From: Coniochaeta sp. PMI_546 | Lineage: Eukaryota; Ascomycota; Sordariomycetes; Coniochaetales; Coniochaetaceae | NCBI GenBank assembly: GCA_021432605.1 | Contig: MU271158.1 | Location: 124,001-188,000, forward strand | Reading direction: 5' to 3' | DNA: 64,000 nucleotides | Part shown: in pieces, positions 1 through 12,270 of the stretch | How the letters are laid out: each line of letters opens with the position of its first letter | Position numbering within the stretch: position 1 is the stretch's first letter | The notes under the pieces: model-generated | The model's input: only the letters and a program-made list of their open reading frames with translations | What the model was told of the DNA's origin: nothing | Databases searched by the model: none | Position numbers and translations under genes: made by a program

Positions 1-111
1 TGATGATGGCACTTCACCTTCCTTAATTATTCAACAGCTGTAATGCGCCTGCCTCGCTGATCTTAAAGGTTTGCGGTTTCTCGGTTGTCGTCCCCGACTT
101 TATACGTAGGT

Positions 112-423
112 GTCATATGGTCTCGGTTTTGCCGATCCATCGTATTCGACGTTGCTTCGCAGGGTCGTATCATTTTGCCAGTCGCAACTCCCGGCATTTA
201 CGGAGTCAGCTGGCCTTTAGTTGTGGCAGAGCGCTCGCTTTCAGATCCTTCTGCAGATCTGGATGCGTTCCTTCGGGGAAAACTGAGATTCTGTCTGGAG
301 ACACAAAAGGCAACCTTGCCGCCTATACGTGTACCGGTCTTGTCTAATCGAGTTATATTGCAACAACTGACGGTGGAACTCAATACCCATTATAATCTGG
401 TTGTATCCGACAAGCATCGCTGA
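112..423 (+). CDS. Possible 3'-terminal exon of an unrecognised gene entering from the left edge
   Basis: A frame of about 100 codons ends at a TGA at 421-423. It has no ATG near its beginning, but a possible acceptor (TATACGTAG) lies just before 112, so it would be the last exon of a gene that starts off the window. The translation has protein-like composition: a Gly/Pro-containing hydrophobic part (GRIILPVATPGIYGVSWPLV) and then an amphipathic C-terminus. I do not recognise the family. It could also be a chance open frame, because no second exon can be checked. Confidence 0.3.
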   Translation, partial: VIWSRFCRSIVFDVASQGRIILPVATPGIYGVSWPLVVAERSLSDPSADLDAFLRGKLRFCLETQKATLPPIRVPVLSNRVILQQLTVELNTHYNLVVSDKHR

Positions 424-611
424 ACTTTTCTTTGGAGAGAAGCTATAAGAGATCGCTAAGCCTCCAACTTCACATCGAAGGCACTGGTATTGAAATGTGT
501 AGAGATTTGACCAACAATATTCATCAGTCTACCTATATGGACTTGAAGTCCTTGGACTGGTCGCTTTGCACTGCGTCTCTCACCTCCACTAACCCATACT
601 GCAGAGTCCTT

Positions 612-1475
612 TCATTGACGCAAGGTCTTCAGCAGATTTCGCTGCCATCTGCGCCCAAACGTCGTCCCATTCAACCCACAACCCTCTGTGATACACGCCG
701 ACGCAGTGTGCAAATACTTGATCTTTCCACCCTCCACCCTAAATGCGTGACTGTCCGGCATCGGATCGTTGCCCTGCGTCCTATCAAGCCCAGGGAATCC
801 AACAAATATGTCAACGAAGCCTAGTGTCTCGTCGACTACGTACCGCCTGTACGGAACATGGATTGTGCTAGGCCACACCATCACACAGTCACTTCCGTTC
901 AGCGTACCTCGGGCGGGGAGGCCACCTTCCAGTCTATAGCATGGTGGACCCCAAGGAACAGTGACGCTCACGTTGCCAAACCGGTCAAAGTAGGCGTCAC
1001 CGGCGGCTTGGATGGTGGCCCGAGAGTCTTGCTTCTCTTTCGGGATGGGGTCCCAGTGCTCAGGTGCGTTGAGCTCAAGTGTTCCAGTTGCGTTGAAGAG
1101 CCAGTCGCCATTGTCAGTGACCACGGACTCGATGAGCGTCGCTTTCTCATTTGTGAACACCATCCTCGTGTGAATGACATATGGGTGCGGGTTGCTGGCT
1201 GCGATGATTTCGGTGAACGTGGCGCATTGCACAGTGTCGTGGGCACTGCGGCTGAAGTCGATCTTGATGGGCTGTGACAGGGTGCTCGTTTTGATGGTCA
1301 CTGGCTTGTTGTTCTCGGTGTATGTCACATTGCTGGTGGAGAATGCAGACACCGTGTTGCTCTGGCCAGCTGTCTGTGCGGCGACATATTGGTCTGTTGC
1401 CTTCGTGAGGAATTCCCGGCTACAGTCAGCTGAGACCATGGCTGCCAGCCCGGCTATGACTATGGAAGAATACAT
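612..1475 (-). CDS. Secreted DUF8021-like protein
   Basis: An intron-free gene of 287 residues. The N-terminus MYSSIVIAGLAAMVSADC is a classic signal peptide, with cleavage probably after VSA, so the product should be secreted. The rest is rich in beta-strand-like segments and N-glycosylation sequons (NVTY, NATG, NGSD, NGTT). It ends with a conserved-looking segment, ITEGCGLNGTTFG, which I associate with fungal secreted DUF8021-type proteins of unknown function. Even cysteine spacing suggests disulphides. No catalytic motif is evident. The next gene to the right is also on the minus strand, about 740 bp away. The coding call is strong from the length and signal peptide; the family name is from memory. 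Confidence 0.75.
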   Translation of the reverse strand: MYSSIVIAGLAAMVSADCSREFLTKATDQYVAAQTAGQSNTVSAFSTSNVTYTENNKPVTIKTSTLSQPIKIDFSRSAHDTVQCATFTEIIAASNPHPYVIHTRMVFTNEKATLIESVVTDNGDWLFNATGTLELNAPEHWDPIPKEKQDSRATIQAAGDAYFDRFGNVSVTVPWGPPCYRLEGGLPARGTLNGSDCVMVWPSTIHVPYRRYVVDETLGFVDIFVGFPGLDRTQGNDPMPDSHAFRVEGGKIKYLHTASACITEGCGLNGTTFGRRWQRNLLKTLRQ

Positions 1476-2210
1476 GGCGCGCGACGATGATACTGCCAGG
1501 AGAGAAGGGTTGGGAGAGAGATGGAGAGTAAGCTAACTAGACGTTCCCTAATCTGAACATGGTCCTAGAAGAGTGTGTGAATTTACAGCTATATACTGTG
1601 CTGTTTCCGAAACCTTGGGGAGAGACATATGCCGTTCTCCGACGAGATGGCCATTTTTCTGGTGCCGTTCCTCACACGGGCCGTGATGTCGTATAGAAGA
1701 ACAATGACAATGATATCACGATTTTCAGGGGAAAGCAGCAGACCCCGCTCCTTAATGGCAGCCGCAAGGTTTAGCCTACACGAGGAAATTGGAATATTGT
1801 GCATGCTATATAGAATCGCGGCTAGATAGGCGAGTATTTGCCGGATCTGACAGCAGCCCTTTCACTTAAGGGGTAAGAAATGGTCCAGCGCATCACTTTA
1901 CACTGCTTACCCCTGACTACTGCCTACCAGCTTGAAGGTGTGATGAAAATTTTCAGAAGATGAAGACTCTTGAGCTCATAACTTGAGTTAGCTGTTGAAG
2001 GTAGGAATGACTTGAAGACAAATGTTATGAGATAAAATTGTTCACACGCAAGGGAGATGAGATTGACAGAGACTTCAAATGTCTGGATGTATCGCATGTG
2101 AAGTACGAAGCATATTTAGAAAAGGCCAACCATATGTATTACTTAGTACCAGATCTTGAGCACTGAACCTCCTTCATGTCATTGCGAGACTCACCACACC
2201 AGACTTGGAC
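1476..2210. other. Intergenic, no gene seen
   Basis: Upstream region of the secreted protein and downstream region of the amidoligase-like gene. Short overlapping frames at about 1590-1830 on both strands have no start context or recognisable motif. Nothing further is supported. Confidence 0.6.
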
Positions 2211-3234
2211 TCAAGAGTCACTTTGAAAAAGTGACTCAATACCACCGAGACTCTCCCATCCTACAGCAGCGGCTCCAGCACTTAGTAACCCCCACAGCTC
2301 CTCGCTAGACGCACCATCTTCGGATTCAATACTCTCCGCACTCAACAGCAACCCATAGTGCCCAACTGCCCCAGCAACGAACGCCACGGCCAGTGTGACC
2401 CAACCAGCCGCCTCCTCGGCCGACAGCGACCCAGGAGCCTGACGGAACTCGACGTCGCCTCGCCCCGCAACTAGAGCACCCGTCAAGTCCCACTTGTACA
2501 CCTTGCCGCGGACAAAGTCGCGCTTCTTCCCGTGGGCGCGTCCGTAAGCTGACGCCGCCGGAAACAGATTCATGAGCTCCACCACAGGGCGAGGGTCACC
2601 TGAGGCAGCTGCGTCGATGGCCGATATGCAGTCCGGCAGGGAGGCACACGACAGGGCTGGGTTGGACCTGTTGCTCTGGCACCAGTATGACGTCGACGAC
2701 TGCCGGATCGGAGGGAAAGCGCGATCAAGGGCTGACTCGTAGTAGAGAATTGATTTTGACAGGGCGGCCAGTTCCAGGCCTGAGAACGGCGAGGGCGTAC
2801 CTGAGATGTGCACGTGGGTGCTGCAGTTGGGTGAAGGTACGAGGGTGAACGATGACTGTAGGACGGCGAAGATTGCCTCGAGATCCGCCCCCCAGTAACT
2901 GTAGACTGCGTATATTGGTGAGACAAGCTCGAGACCCCCTAGTCATGACATTTAGTATGAGTTTGCGGTGGTGAGATAGGGGAAGGGGGCAGAGTGTACA
3001 CAGGCTCTTAGCCGGCTGGCTGGGGATGGTAACTTCTTGGACGATAGACCACTCCCTATAGTTGTCATGAGACATGTCATTGGTCTCGTTGACGTGGTTG
3101 CTGATGCCAGCTTTCTGAAGTCGCTTGCTCAAGTCTTTGGCGAGCGACTTCCAGTTGGCATGTGTCTTCTTCCGACTGCCAAGGAGGAGCTCAATCTCGA
3201 CACCGAACTGGAACGAGGTCTGCTGCTCTTCCAT
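2211..3234 (-). CDS. Fungal amidoligase-like protein (ATP-grasp-like carboxylate-amine ligase fold)
   Basis: Two exons, complement of 2938-2211 and 3234-3000. The 60-nt intron uses donor GTACAC and an acceptor ending CTAG. Joined in phase they give 320 residues. The N-terminus has the family hallmark FGVEIELLLG. It is followed by EWSIVQEVTIP, WGLELVSPI across the splice junction, and NCSTHVHISG, the Cys/His strand that resembles the glutamine-synthetase-like metal and nucleotide site of amidoligases (PF12224 type). Further on are WDLTGAL and GDVEFRQAPGSL. Members of this fold join an amine to a carboxylate using ATP, but the substrates of the fungal proteins are unknown. No signal peptide is seen, so it is probably cytosolic. 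The reading phase and motif order across the intron strongly support the model. Confidence 0.82.
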
Positions 3235-4939
3235 CGCGCAGCGGTTGTCACTCTGTGTGTTCGAGAAAGGGGCTGCTGCTATTATTTTGACGTATGTGTG
3301 ACGGAGACGCAGACTGATCGGTGGTCACTATAGCAGTGGAAGATCGGTCTGACAGATAGATTTCACTGATGGTGAGAGACTTCATGCATTTATACGTCCT
3401 TCTTCCGCTCCATGGACTAGATGGCGCCCGCCGGGCCGGGCGACTAAGAGAATGGGGGGAGCATCTTTGGCAAGATGAGCAGATACCCCTGAGTATCATT
3501 CATCCTATTTCTGTCTAGCAAACACCTCTCCAGCGCTTAGGAGGAACAGAGGTGACACTCAGTCCGTCTAAGGTTTGCAGTAGAGCGAATCGCTCATCGA
3601 AAGTAGCTAGATATGCCGGGTGCCATTACCTTGGTGGTGTGGTCAATATCTGAGGTTCATGATACCTGCTCCCACACTGGTACACCGCGAGAATATCTGT
3701 CAGACTTCAAAGCGTAACGCTGAGGCCTCCGTTCCTCCAAGTCACACCCTGGTGAGTACCAGGGTCGTCACTAGTCTTGAACTAGTACTGCCCCAGACAC
3801 CGTAACAAGCTAAGAACAGCCGTCAAACCCACTCTATGGCGTCTTGCCAGGGGCACGAGTTCAAGAGGAGCTCTCGGTGGACCAGCATCCGCTCTTTCCG
3901 CCTATCAAGGGAGCGACATAGCATCAGGTCCCCGTCCTGTCGTACTGTGCAGGGGGCTAAGAAGCTGTGAGTTGAGAGGCTAAGATGCAGTGGGCCAGAT
4001 AGGGGTACGCACCAAGGACAACAAACTGCCGCACCAACACATGCGCTACAAGCTGCATGGACAGTCGAAACAGAGGCTGAGCACATGAGCAATCACGGCT
4101 GCGGGACATGCATGCTTCTTAACACAGGCCGCTTCCATGGAGCCGCTACTCCGACGGCCAAACTGCTGCGATACTCGAGTCCACTTGAGATTGTACATCG
4201 CGGCTGCGATGTACACACGCGAGGTAAGAGGAATGGACTCGGTGAGCAACACCTCTTATCGAAAGACAGCAAGGCTATGAACCATGATTACTCGGGCTCG
4301 TCACATCTATAACCGAGCTCCCAGAGTCTCGAAGAGAGGCCTTGCCACAAGAGGTACACAGCGTTTCAACGGGCAGGGCCACCGACTGGTCCCACGGTGA
4401 TGGTGATTGGCAGGGCGCTTAGCAGGGCCGTTGGTTGGGGGCCGAGTAAGACAGATGACCACAGCTCCAGGGATGGTGGTGTGGAAGAAGCCTAGTATAA
4501 GCGCCGAGCATGTGAGATCGTCATAGTGCGCTTTGATATACTGTCTGACCTCGCACAGGAGCCGGCCGAGCACCGATGTGGACCACGATTGCACTTGAGC
4601 AACCATCGCGAGACGAGGGGACGTGAAGTGGACCAGGCACTTGCGGCCTCCTGAAACCACAAGTCAAGAGAAGAGGGTTGATCCAGGGTCGCCCAACTCA
4701 CAAACTCACAACATCCCGCATCAGTGGCAGCTGGCGCATGGTGCCGATGAGTTGATCACATTTGATGTGCGACAAGATCAGAACCTTTTATCAAGGACAG
4801 CGATGTCCACCAGTGTTGACCTCCGTCTACTTCAAAATGCTTTTCCCAACCCGTTAATATACAAAGTTTCCTGCCGCTCGCGGCGGCCACATTATCGTAC
4901 CCAAGCGTCTCACATGATCATTCACCACAATCCCCCATC
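3235..4939. other. Intergenic region of 1.7 kb, no supported gene
   Basis: This covers the promoter of the amidoligase-like gene and the 3' flank of the WD40 gene. A minus-strand frame of 117 codons (4307-4660) has no recognisable motif and I do not call it. A small perfect hairpin (CCCTGGT-gagt-ACCAGGG) lies near 3746-3763. No tRNA or other RNA gene was recognised. Confidence 0.5.
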
Positions 4940-7900
4940 TCAATCATCAACCAACTCCCCACACCTCCCACAGCTCAGAGTCTGCTTCCCAGCGACGCGC
5001 TTAGCCTTGAACTCCCTGCCCCCGCACTTGCGGCACCGCATCTCATGCTCCTCCTCCTCCCCCCCGTCCGCCTCGAGCACATGGTCCCTCTCAAAGTTCA
5101 GCTCCGACGTCAGCTTGCTGGCGATCGAGTTGCCGCGGCTGTAGATGCCCTCCCCGTACGGCGACAGTTCGCTGCCGCTGTCTCCCTGCCATGCGGGGTC
5201 GTCGTCGGGTAGCTGGATGCTCGGGATTGGCTGGACGCCCGTGGTCGTCGGCGCCAGCGGGAAGTAGGCTGATGCAGGACGGCGACGTGAACCGTCTTCG
5301 GCAGGGTCTGACGTGGGTGAAGATGGACTTTTTGGAGTACCGAGAGATCTGCGACGGGTTTTGGAATCTTTCTCTGATGCGTTCACTTTCTCATCGCTGG
5401 TTGCGCCCAACGGCGAGGGCGCTGTCTCCTTGTCGGGGCTTCGAATGCCGGATCTGGACCGCGGGCTATGACTACTGTGATCGCTTATCGCTTTCAGTCC
5501 CGGGTTCTGACCACTACTGTTCCTCGTCGCCATGTTCCGCCACCGACTGAGGTTCCAGAAGGAAAAGCTAGCGCCGGCCGGATCGAGCTGTAGCTGATCG
5601 TCTTCCGCGCCGGCGGGGACGAAGGAGAAGCTGGGTGTAGGCAGCTCGGCGGGCCCATCCTGTTCTTTCTCCTTCTCCTTGGACTTCTGCCTCAGCAGCT
5701 CTCGAGACATACGCAGTGAGCCCTTATCGCCGGCGGTACTGCCGTAGGTGCTCGAAGTGGGACTCGTGATTGCGCCACCACCACCAGGCCTGCCTGAGTT
5801 GGCGTAAGGCTGCTTCCGGGCCTCGCTGGCACTGCCAAGCGCTGTCTTTGACTTGCTCGGGCTCAGCGATCGCTCACTAGTCCTGGCGTTACCCATGATC
5901 GAGCTGACCGGTCTGTTGACACCGTTGCGTTCTATGCCTTGGCGCCACGATAGGATCCTCTCAGAGTGACCCGCGTTAAAGGCCCCCAGTTGCGGAGACG
6001 CAACGGCCGAGTTCGAACCCATTTGACTGATGCTGCCTCTCCGGCTGTGGGCGGCGCTACCGACACTCGTGCGAGTAAGGATACTGGCGCTGCGACCGAG
6101 ACCGGGGCCGCCGACGCTGAAGCCACCGCCAATGCTCTGGCTCTGTTTGCGACCGAAAGTAGAGCTGGCAGTCTCCCAGTTGTCATGTTTGCGCTTGACG
6201 GCGGCGCAGTCCTGTCGGAAGACCTTGATGATGCCTGTATCGTCCGTGGTCACAATGATATTTCCGTCGTAGTGTGTTGAGCGAGCGATGTATGCGGGGG
6301 ATTCCTCTGGCCGCCTCGAAGGAGGAGGCGCCGCGGTGCCGCTAGTAACAGCCGTTCCCGCCTCCGCACTCGCAGCCATCTCGCCGGTACTGAGAGCAAC
6401 CTGGCTGGTGGTGGCACTGGCGGCCTCCTGCAGGCTCATCAGAGTGACGGGAGGAGGGTTGCAGAGTTCAAAGATGGGGTCTCCACCACCGTTGAGGAGT
6501 ATGCGAGTTTTTGTTGGCGCAAAGATGGCGGTGGTAACAATGTCAGGATGGGCAGCGAAGCACTCGTAGGGTTTCTTGTCTGTGTTTAGCTCAGCTGCGG
6601 TGGCTGCCACATTCCATATGAAAGCCTTTCGGTCCTCACTGCCGCATATAATGTATTTGCCGTCGTCGGAGAACGAGGCAGCAATCTGACTGCAGACGTT
6701 TTCATGGCCTTTCAGCTTGTGTTCAAGTGACTTGTCTCGCATATTGTAGATGCGGATCCGGCTATCGTTGGATGTGATTAATATCTTGACGTCTCCCGCA
6801 AGATCCGACGACGTACGGTGCGGGAGCGTGCTGGTCCTTTGCGATGAAGTGGACGGAAAATGCGGCGAGACGATCATAGTGGCAATACCGGTGATTTTGC
6901 TCCCCTTGGCGTTCTTCCCGCGTGACGACCGCACATGTATCTGCGTCTGGAACTTCAAACCCTCAGTGTCAAAGAAGAGACATAGTCCACTGAGCACACC
7001 GGCAATGGCAGTCTTGCCGTCAGGAGAGAAGGCCACCGCAGTCACTAGGTCTGGTAGCTGAGCCGAGTACGCAATTGCTTTGTCCGGAATGCTCCATAAC
7101 CGCAACATGGTATCAAGCGAGCCAGCAAGGAAGAACCGGTCATCTCGCGGATGAAAAGCGAGTTTCGTGACGAAGTCCTTGTGCTTGAAGGTGCAGAGGC
7201 AATCAGTCCTGCTGATGTGCCATAGACGCACCGTCTTGTCCATCGATGACGACAGGAGGAAGTTATTCTTGCTCCAGCTCAGGTCCAAGATCTCTCCGGT
7301 GTGGCCCTTGAACTCACGAAACGGCTTTTCCATGAAAACAGGCGCACTAAGCCTCTCTCCGCTGCCACCATTCGAGAGCTCTTCCTCCTCTTGTGCCTTG
7401 CGCTCTTCGGCCGTTGATATGACCGCCCACACCCTGACAACCTGGTCGCGCCCGCCAGCGGCAAGATACTTGCCGTCCTTGCTAAACTCGGTTGCCCATA
7501 TTGCTCCACCTGTCTGCCGCGGGCCCTTAATGGCGCTGCCCTTGGCTGAACTGCTTGCCACGGAAGCGCTACTCTTGCCGCCGTTCGTGGCATCGTGCGT
7601 GGCATCAAGAGATGCAGCCGCGCCGTTCTCACCAGTCTGGCTGCCAGGTGGTAGTGTACCGACGAGCTCTTGGGCGAGGAACATCTGGCCGAACTCGCGG
7701 ACCTTCTTATTGTAGGCCTTGGTCCGGATGTACCGAGGAGGCTCCTTGTGCTGGGGCATATAGCCGCCGCCAGCTCCTGGGGCGGCGATTGCCTGGCTGA
7801 ACACTCTCGCGCTCGCGCCATCAGTGCCGAGCTCGGAGTCGGAGTCGAGGGTGTCGTCGGTGTCCTTCTTCTTGCCTCTACCAGGCATGCCTGGCATGCT

Positions 7901-9005
7901 GAGGCGGCCGAGAAATCCCCTCTTCTTGAAGCTCCCTGCATCACCAGTCGGCGTCGCCTGTTTGGGGAAGAGGTCTGAGTAAAGCGGTGAGAGGGCGTCT
8001 CCAGATGGGCTCTCGGGTCGTAGAGGGTTCCGTAGTCGCTGCGGTATTGTATGATCGGTGTTCGTCCTCATAAATATATGCTGCCAAGCAGGACCGAGTT
8101 AGCATACTGTTCTCCTGCAACCGAGGTCTCGCCGTGCTCAGGGGTAGCGGTGAATCGCTCGCATCCATGTTAACAAGGGCAGACAGGAGTGGTGTGCCCT
8201 AGCATCTACTGGCTGCCCCAAGAGAGGGCCACCTTGATTGCATGGCGTGTTACGCAATCCGTGACCTGGCGCAATGCGGACTGAACGCACCTGAGACAAT
8301 GGGTCAATTGAAGTGCCGGTCGGGGTACCTGTCGATTGAGCTGGCGGCGAGGGCTGAGATGCCCTGGTAGGTATGGCGACTGCTCGCGTGCCGCTATCGC
8401 TTGTCGCCGTGTTGGTCCTCTTCTCACCCTCCCCCTTCTCCGCCTCCTTGTCTTTCTCCGTCTCGCCGTCGCGCGACCTTTCCTTGGCTCTGTCCCGCAG
8501 CCCCGCTGGAGTGTTGTTTGTCGAGAACCGTGATGACGTCCTCCGGGCTAATTTGGGCGAGGGCGCGCTCGAATTGTCGGTGCCTGGTGTTGGGCGACGT
8601 CAGCTCTGGAGTCGGTGTTGGTCACCAATACGCGTATTCGACTGCGGCATAGTGAAGTAGCATGATCGGCCGTGCAGGACGCACTGTTCACATTATGGAG
8701 ACTACAAGTATTTTTCGCATTGGAAAGAGGTATTCTCGGAAACATCGAGTGTACGGTATGGTATACAAGGAAATATGCGACCTACCTGCGCGGCCGTTGG
8801 CAGGATACCGGCTCATGCGGCTTCTAGGAGAATCGCGCGGAAGCGGTGGAAAAGGCTCGCGACCGTCAGAGGAAGGAAGAGAGGTGCTTGTTGTATCCGC
8901 AACTGTGACATCTCTGTGGTCATCTTCGATTTGTTCTTGTGCCTGCTGCTGGTGCTGCTGTCTGCGGTCGGCACCCGACCTAAAGACGGACAATATGGGC
9001 GCCAT
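4940..9005 (-). CDS. WDR44/Dgr2-like WD40-repeat protein, with a probable one-base frameshift in exon 2
   Basis: The large 3' exon (8080-4940) encodes RYIRTKAYNKKVREFGQMFL, then about seven WD repeats (for example GHTGEILDLSWS..DKTVRLWHIS and LAFHPRDDRFF..TMLRLWSI). A Ser-rich tail follows, and then a zinc-ribbon-like pair CRKCGG..CGRCG at the C-terminus. Using only its first ATG (8071) gives 1043 residues. Two upstream exons fit well: 9005-8786 (donor GTAGGT) and 8605-8291 (acceptor CTCCAG, donor GTGCGT). They join to read SIDPLSQ-HIFMRTNTD, giving about 1224 residues. Inside exon 2 the frame changes once, near 8515-8520, where PEDVITVLD passes to NNTPAGLRDR. The family (yeast Dgr2, animal WDR44) is linked to Rab/vesicle traffic. 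The start at 9005 is the least certain point. Confidence 0.85.
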
Positions 9006-10234
9006 CGCTGATGTGGCTTGCCCGGCATGTGCGGCACAGTCCGGCGACAGGATCACTGGACCAGACTCTGCAGCTCTGGTGCTTAGCCAAGCTCACTAAG
9101 GCTGTGTCAGCCTGTGAGAATCGACATTCTACCAATTCGACTTCTCGGCGGAACGGCAGCGGATTTGGAGTGTACGATCTGGCCAGCTGGAAGCGGTGGT
9201 GAAAATAAGCAGTGGGCGGAATCTTCGAAAATAACCTGCGCGGCGCAACGGAGATCCGAACGTGCCGAGAGTTGTTCAGGCGGGTCAGTTCGAGGACTGG
9301 AAGTCTGTACTCTTGCCAGTTTTGCGACAAGTCCGTCGTCCGTCAGTTCGTTGTCTTGTAGCGCGGTCCTGTTGATATTCTCGGATATCTCATATCTGCA
9401 AGGAACGAATGGGTGAGACAAGCTGACAGACAGCTTGCTGGGATTAGAGTCTACACGTGCAGAGTCCAGGCGTTTGGTCGAGAAATTGAAAGGATCCGGG
9501 ATGGAGACAAGACGCGGAAAGATGGAGATGGATCATGGCAGGTGGGAACTCGCTTGGAGCTTGACAAGCGACCCATCCCGCATTCCCGCAAGCTTGATTT
9601 CGCCAAGTCCTGTCCTGTCAGTCACTCCATCATGCAATTCAGTTCGGCGAGGACGGCATTGTCTGCCCTCTCTTTAGTGTGCTGTTGACATGACATATAT
9701 CGACTTCATTCTCTTTTCGAATACACATGAAAGCATTCCAATGCCTGTCAAGAACAGCCCCAGCAGCGCATTGGGAAATCTCCACACCGTTGTACGGTTG
9801 CGTCATCGACGGCAGGACGGAGCCTCTGAATGCCGATAAGGCTGACCACCGCAGCGGTACTCTGCAGCCATGGGAAGGGACGATGGGCGCGTTCCTGCAT
9901 CTTTGAATCCAGCCGTGTTTTAAACCCTCAGTCTTTTTTGGCATCCACCACTTGTGCCCCATATACCATATAAGAGACTTCAGGTTGAGAACTCCCTGGT
10001 ATGTGCCCAGATTAGAAATATTCCTGCTTACTCTTTGTCAAGGTGAGAAAGAGCATACGTCCACATCCTAGTCGGACTGGGCTTTCTTCTCTTTCTTGGT
10101 AGTACGTCGAGGTGAATGAAGTTTCTCGAGTCGTGGCATAATATATAAGGTTGATGATACTAAGACTCAGCAAGCAGTCCGTATGGTTAGGACGCAGCAT
10201 GCGTAAGCTGCACCGCCTCAAATTGCTTGTTGCG
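9006..10234. other. Intergenic, promoter side of the WD40 gene
   Basis: Contains the likely 5' untranslated region and promoter of the WD40 gene and the 3' end of the DOM34 gene. Several short frames on both strands overlap each other and show no family motif. A further upstream exon of the WD40 gene cannot be excluded. Confidence 0.45.
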
Positions 10235-11532
10235 CTATAGAACTGTCGTCCCTTCCGCTGTGCCATTTTCTCCCCCATCCCCACCGTCTTCGTCTTCTTC
10301 TTCTTCCGGATCTTCATCGAGGTCGTACGACGGGTAGCTGAGGATGGCTGCAATGCCACCCAGCGCGTCTAACCTCTGTCCGCTCTCGTGGTCGCTGCTC
10401 AACACCCTCGCCTCTCCACCTGCAGCCTTGACCTTGTCTACAAGGTCAACGTACTGTTTCCTCGTCGCAACATCCATATTCCGAAACAGCGAGTTGTTGA
10501 TGAGCAGCGTGCCTCCTCCAGGACCAATGGCGCCCTCGTTGACCGCCCTCGTCACCGGTTTGAGGCCGTACCACGCACGACCATCATCCTTCCTCAGACG
10601 AGTGTAGAAGTCGTCCATCAACCTCGTCTCGCCGTAGAACTTCTTGTCCTTCATCTTCGCCTGCACCTCCGGGCTCTTGAGCACTTCGTTGAGCGCATGC
10701 ACATGTCCGGAACTAGTGTGTACCACCATCGACGCCTTTGCGAGGCCTATCAGCTTCTTATCTGACGTCCGCTGTCCCAGGTCGAGGATGTATTTCCTAA
10801 ACTCTGTCGCGACAAAGCCAGGGCTGGCCAGCAGGAGGGTGCGTGGATGGGCTGGATCAAAGTCAACAGCCCGTAATAACGTGTTGAGGACCTTGTCGAA
10901 GAAGGCCTTGGTGGCCGAGTCCATGTCGGAAGCCCCACTGCGCTTCTTGGGTATGCTGTGCTCGATGCGCTGCTTGAGCACTGTCCGGAACTCGGTGATG
11001 ACGCATATGTTTGCCAGCCCCTCCTGCATGACTACCGCCGCGAGATCGTCGCCTGATTCTGGCCGGAGGGCCTCTTGTAGTGTTTCTCGTGCTACGCTGT
11101 CCCACCCGCCAGGCTTGAGGAGTGTGAATGCTCGGTTGAGCTCGAGGTCGAGGGTGTGATATTGTCCAATGGCCACATAGCCGTTCTCCTTCACCACGGT
11201 TCCAGAGACGTGCAGTGCTGAGGCCGCCGGGTCGAAGAAGGTCGAGGTTACCCGTATGGTTAGGTCTGTGTGTACTCGTTCTGAACTCGTGCTGCCAGTG
11301 TTCGTCGTGCGCGTCACCTTGCGAATCGCGTGGGCTCGGATGATGTCGTCGGGAGCTATGAGGTTGTTGGCATGCCACTGCTTGCGTTAGAGCCACACGG
11401 CCGGATGGGATCATGGCGACAAGTACTTGCCATGTCCTCGGGTTCTTCGGGGAGCAGCGACACGATGTCGTCCTCTGTTCCGCCGAGGTCCAGAAGGTCT
11501 GCAATCGCCTTCTTGGAGCCGACGAGCCGCAT
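10235..11532 (-). CDS. DOM34: Dom34/Pelota, ribosome-rescue factor
   Basis: Two exons, complement of 11377-10235 and 11532-11431, give 414 residues. The N-terminus MRLVGSKKAIADLLDLGG and PEDMWHANNLIAPDDIIRAH across the intron are diagnostic of Pelota/Dom34. So are the central VDFDPAHPRTLLLASPGFV and the C-terminal GIAAILSYP followed by an acidic tail. Dom34 with Hbs1 splits ribosomes stalled without a tRNA-matched codon (no-go and non-stop decay). The intron (11430-11378, 53 nt) begins GCAAGT rather than GT. The only nearby GT would break the frame, while the GC donor keeps phase 0 and restores the conserved DM-WHA junction. It is expected to be a cytosolic single-copy housekeeping gene. Confidence 0.95.
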
Positions 11533-12270
11533 GGTGCCTAGATACCGGTATTCTCAGGTGTGTGTGTTATCGCAGTGTGTATTTCGAAGGTTCGCCAACT
11601 GAGATGTGGCGCGCTACAAGGTTGAAGGGCTGTGGTGTGCTTTTGGCTCGTCGCTTGCGCTCAGATGCCAGCGTTTTTGTCTTGACAGTGACGATGTGGC
11701 GGGGTAATTTAAGGTTGCTCGCAGCTGAGGTGGGGCATTGTTCCAGTGACTGCATATTTGGCAGTACCTAGGTACCTTAGGTAGAACGTCATCGGAAGTT
11801 ATTTGCCTTTGGGTCTGATATTACTACGGTCTAATGTAGGTATGTAAAGGATAGGTCTGTATCATATGTATCTTCAAGCAAATACTCTCATGTGCTGGCT
11901 TTCAGCCGCCGAAAAGAGGATTCTCCCTCTCAACCCGTCGACATCAGGCAAGGTGATGTTTGAGGGCCAAGACCTGAAGTGTGTCGAGAGTCGCTCCGGA
12001 AGCGTGTCAATCATCACCTCTCTTTGATAATCCATGTTTTAGCTCGATGGTCGAGTATCCATCAATACTTTCACAAAGTAAAAGCTTGTAAGGTAGCGAG
12101 TAGGTATCAACCTCGCCGACGTCGAGGCCGTGAAACCTTGACGCGTAGTCACGTGGCAGCCACCAGCTCTAGCACTTGAGCTAATAGTAGTAGCTGAGAT
12201 GAAGCTTGGAGTGAACAATCTGCTCCTGAGCTGATCCTTTAATCCTACCTTACCTCACTTTAGCACCGAG
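11533..12270. promoter_or_regulatory. Divergent intergenic region between DOM34 and the Dabb gene
   Basis: About 740 bp separating two divergent genes, so it probably holds both promoters. It contains a CCTAGGTACCTTAGGTA-type AT/GC-alternating palindromic run near 11765-11784; similar CCTAAGG/TACCT runs recur at 46711-46732. No clear TATA box was identified. Confidence 0.4.

Noticed and set aside
4307-4660. 117-codon minus-strand frame
   Set aside because: Composition is not convincing, there is no homology I recognise, and a competing frame overlaps it.
8071-8071. ATG at 8071 as the true start of the WD40 protein
   Set aside because: The frame continues upstream to a good acceptor at 8081-8082 and joins conserved SIDPLSQ sequence. 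It may still serve as start if the exon 2 frameshift is real.
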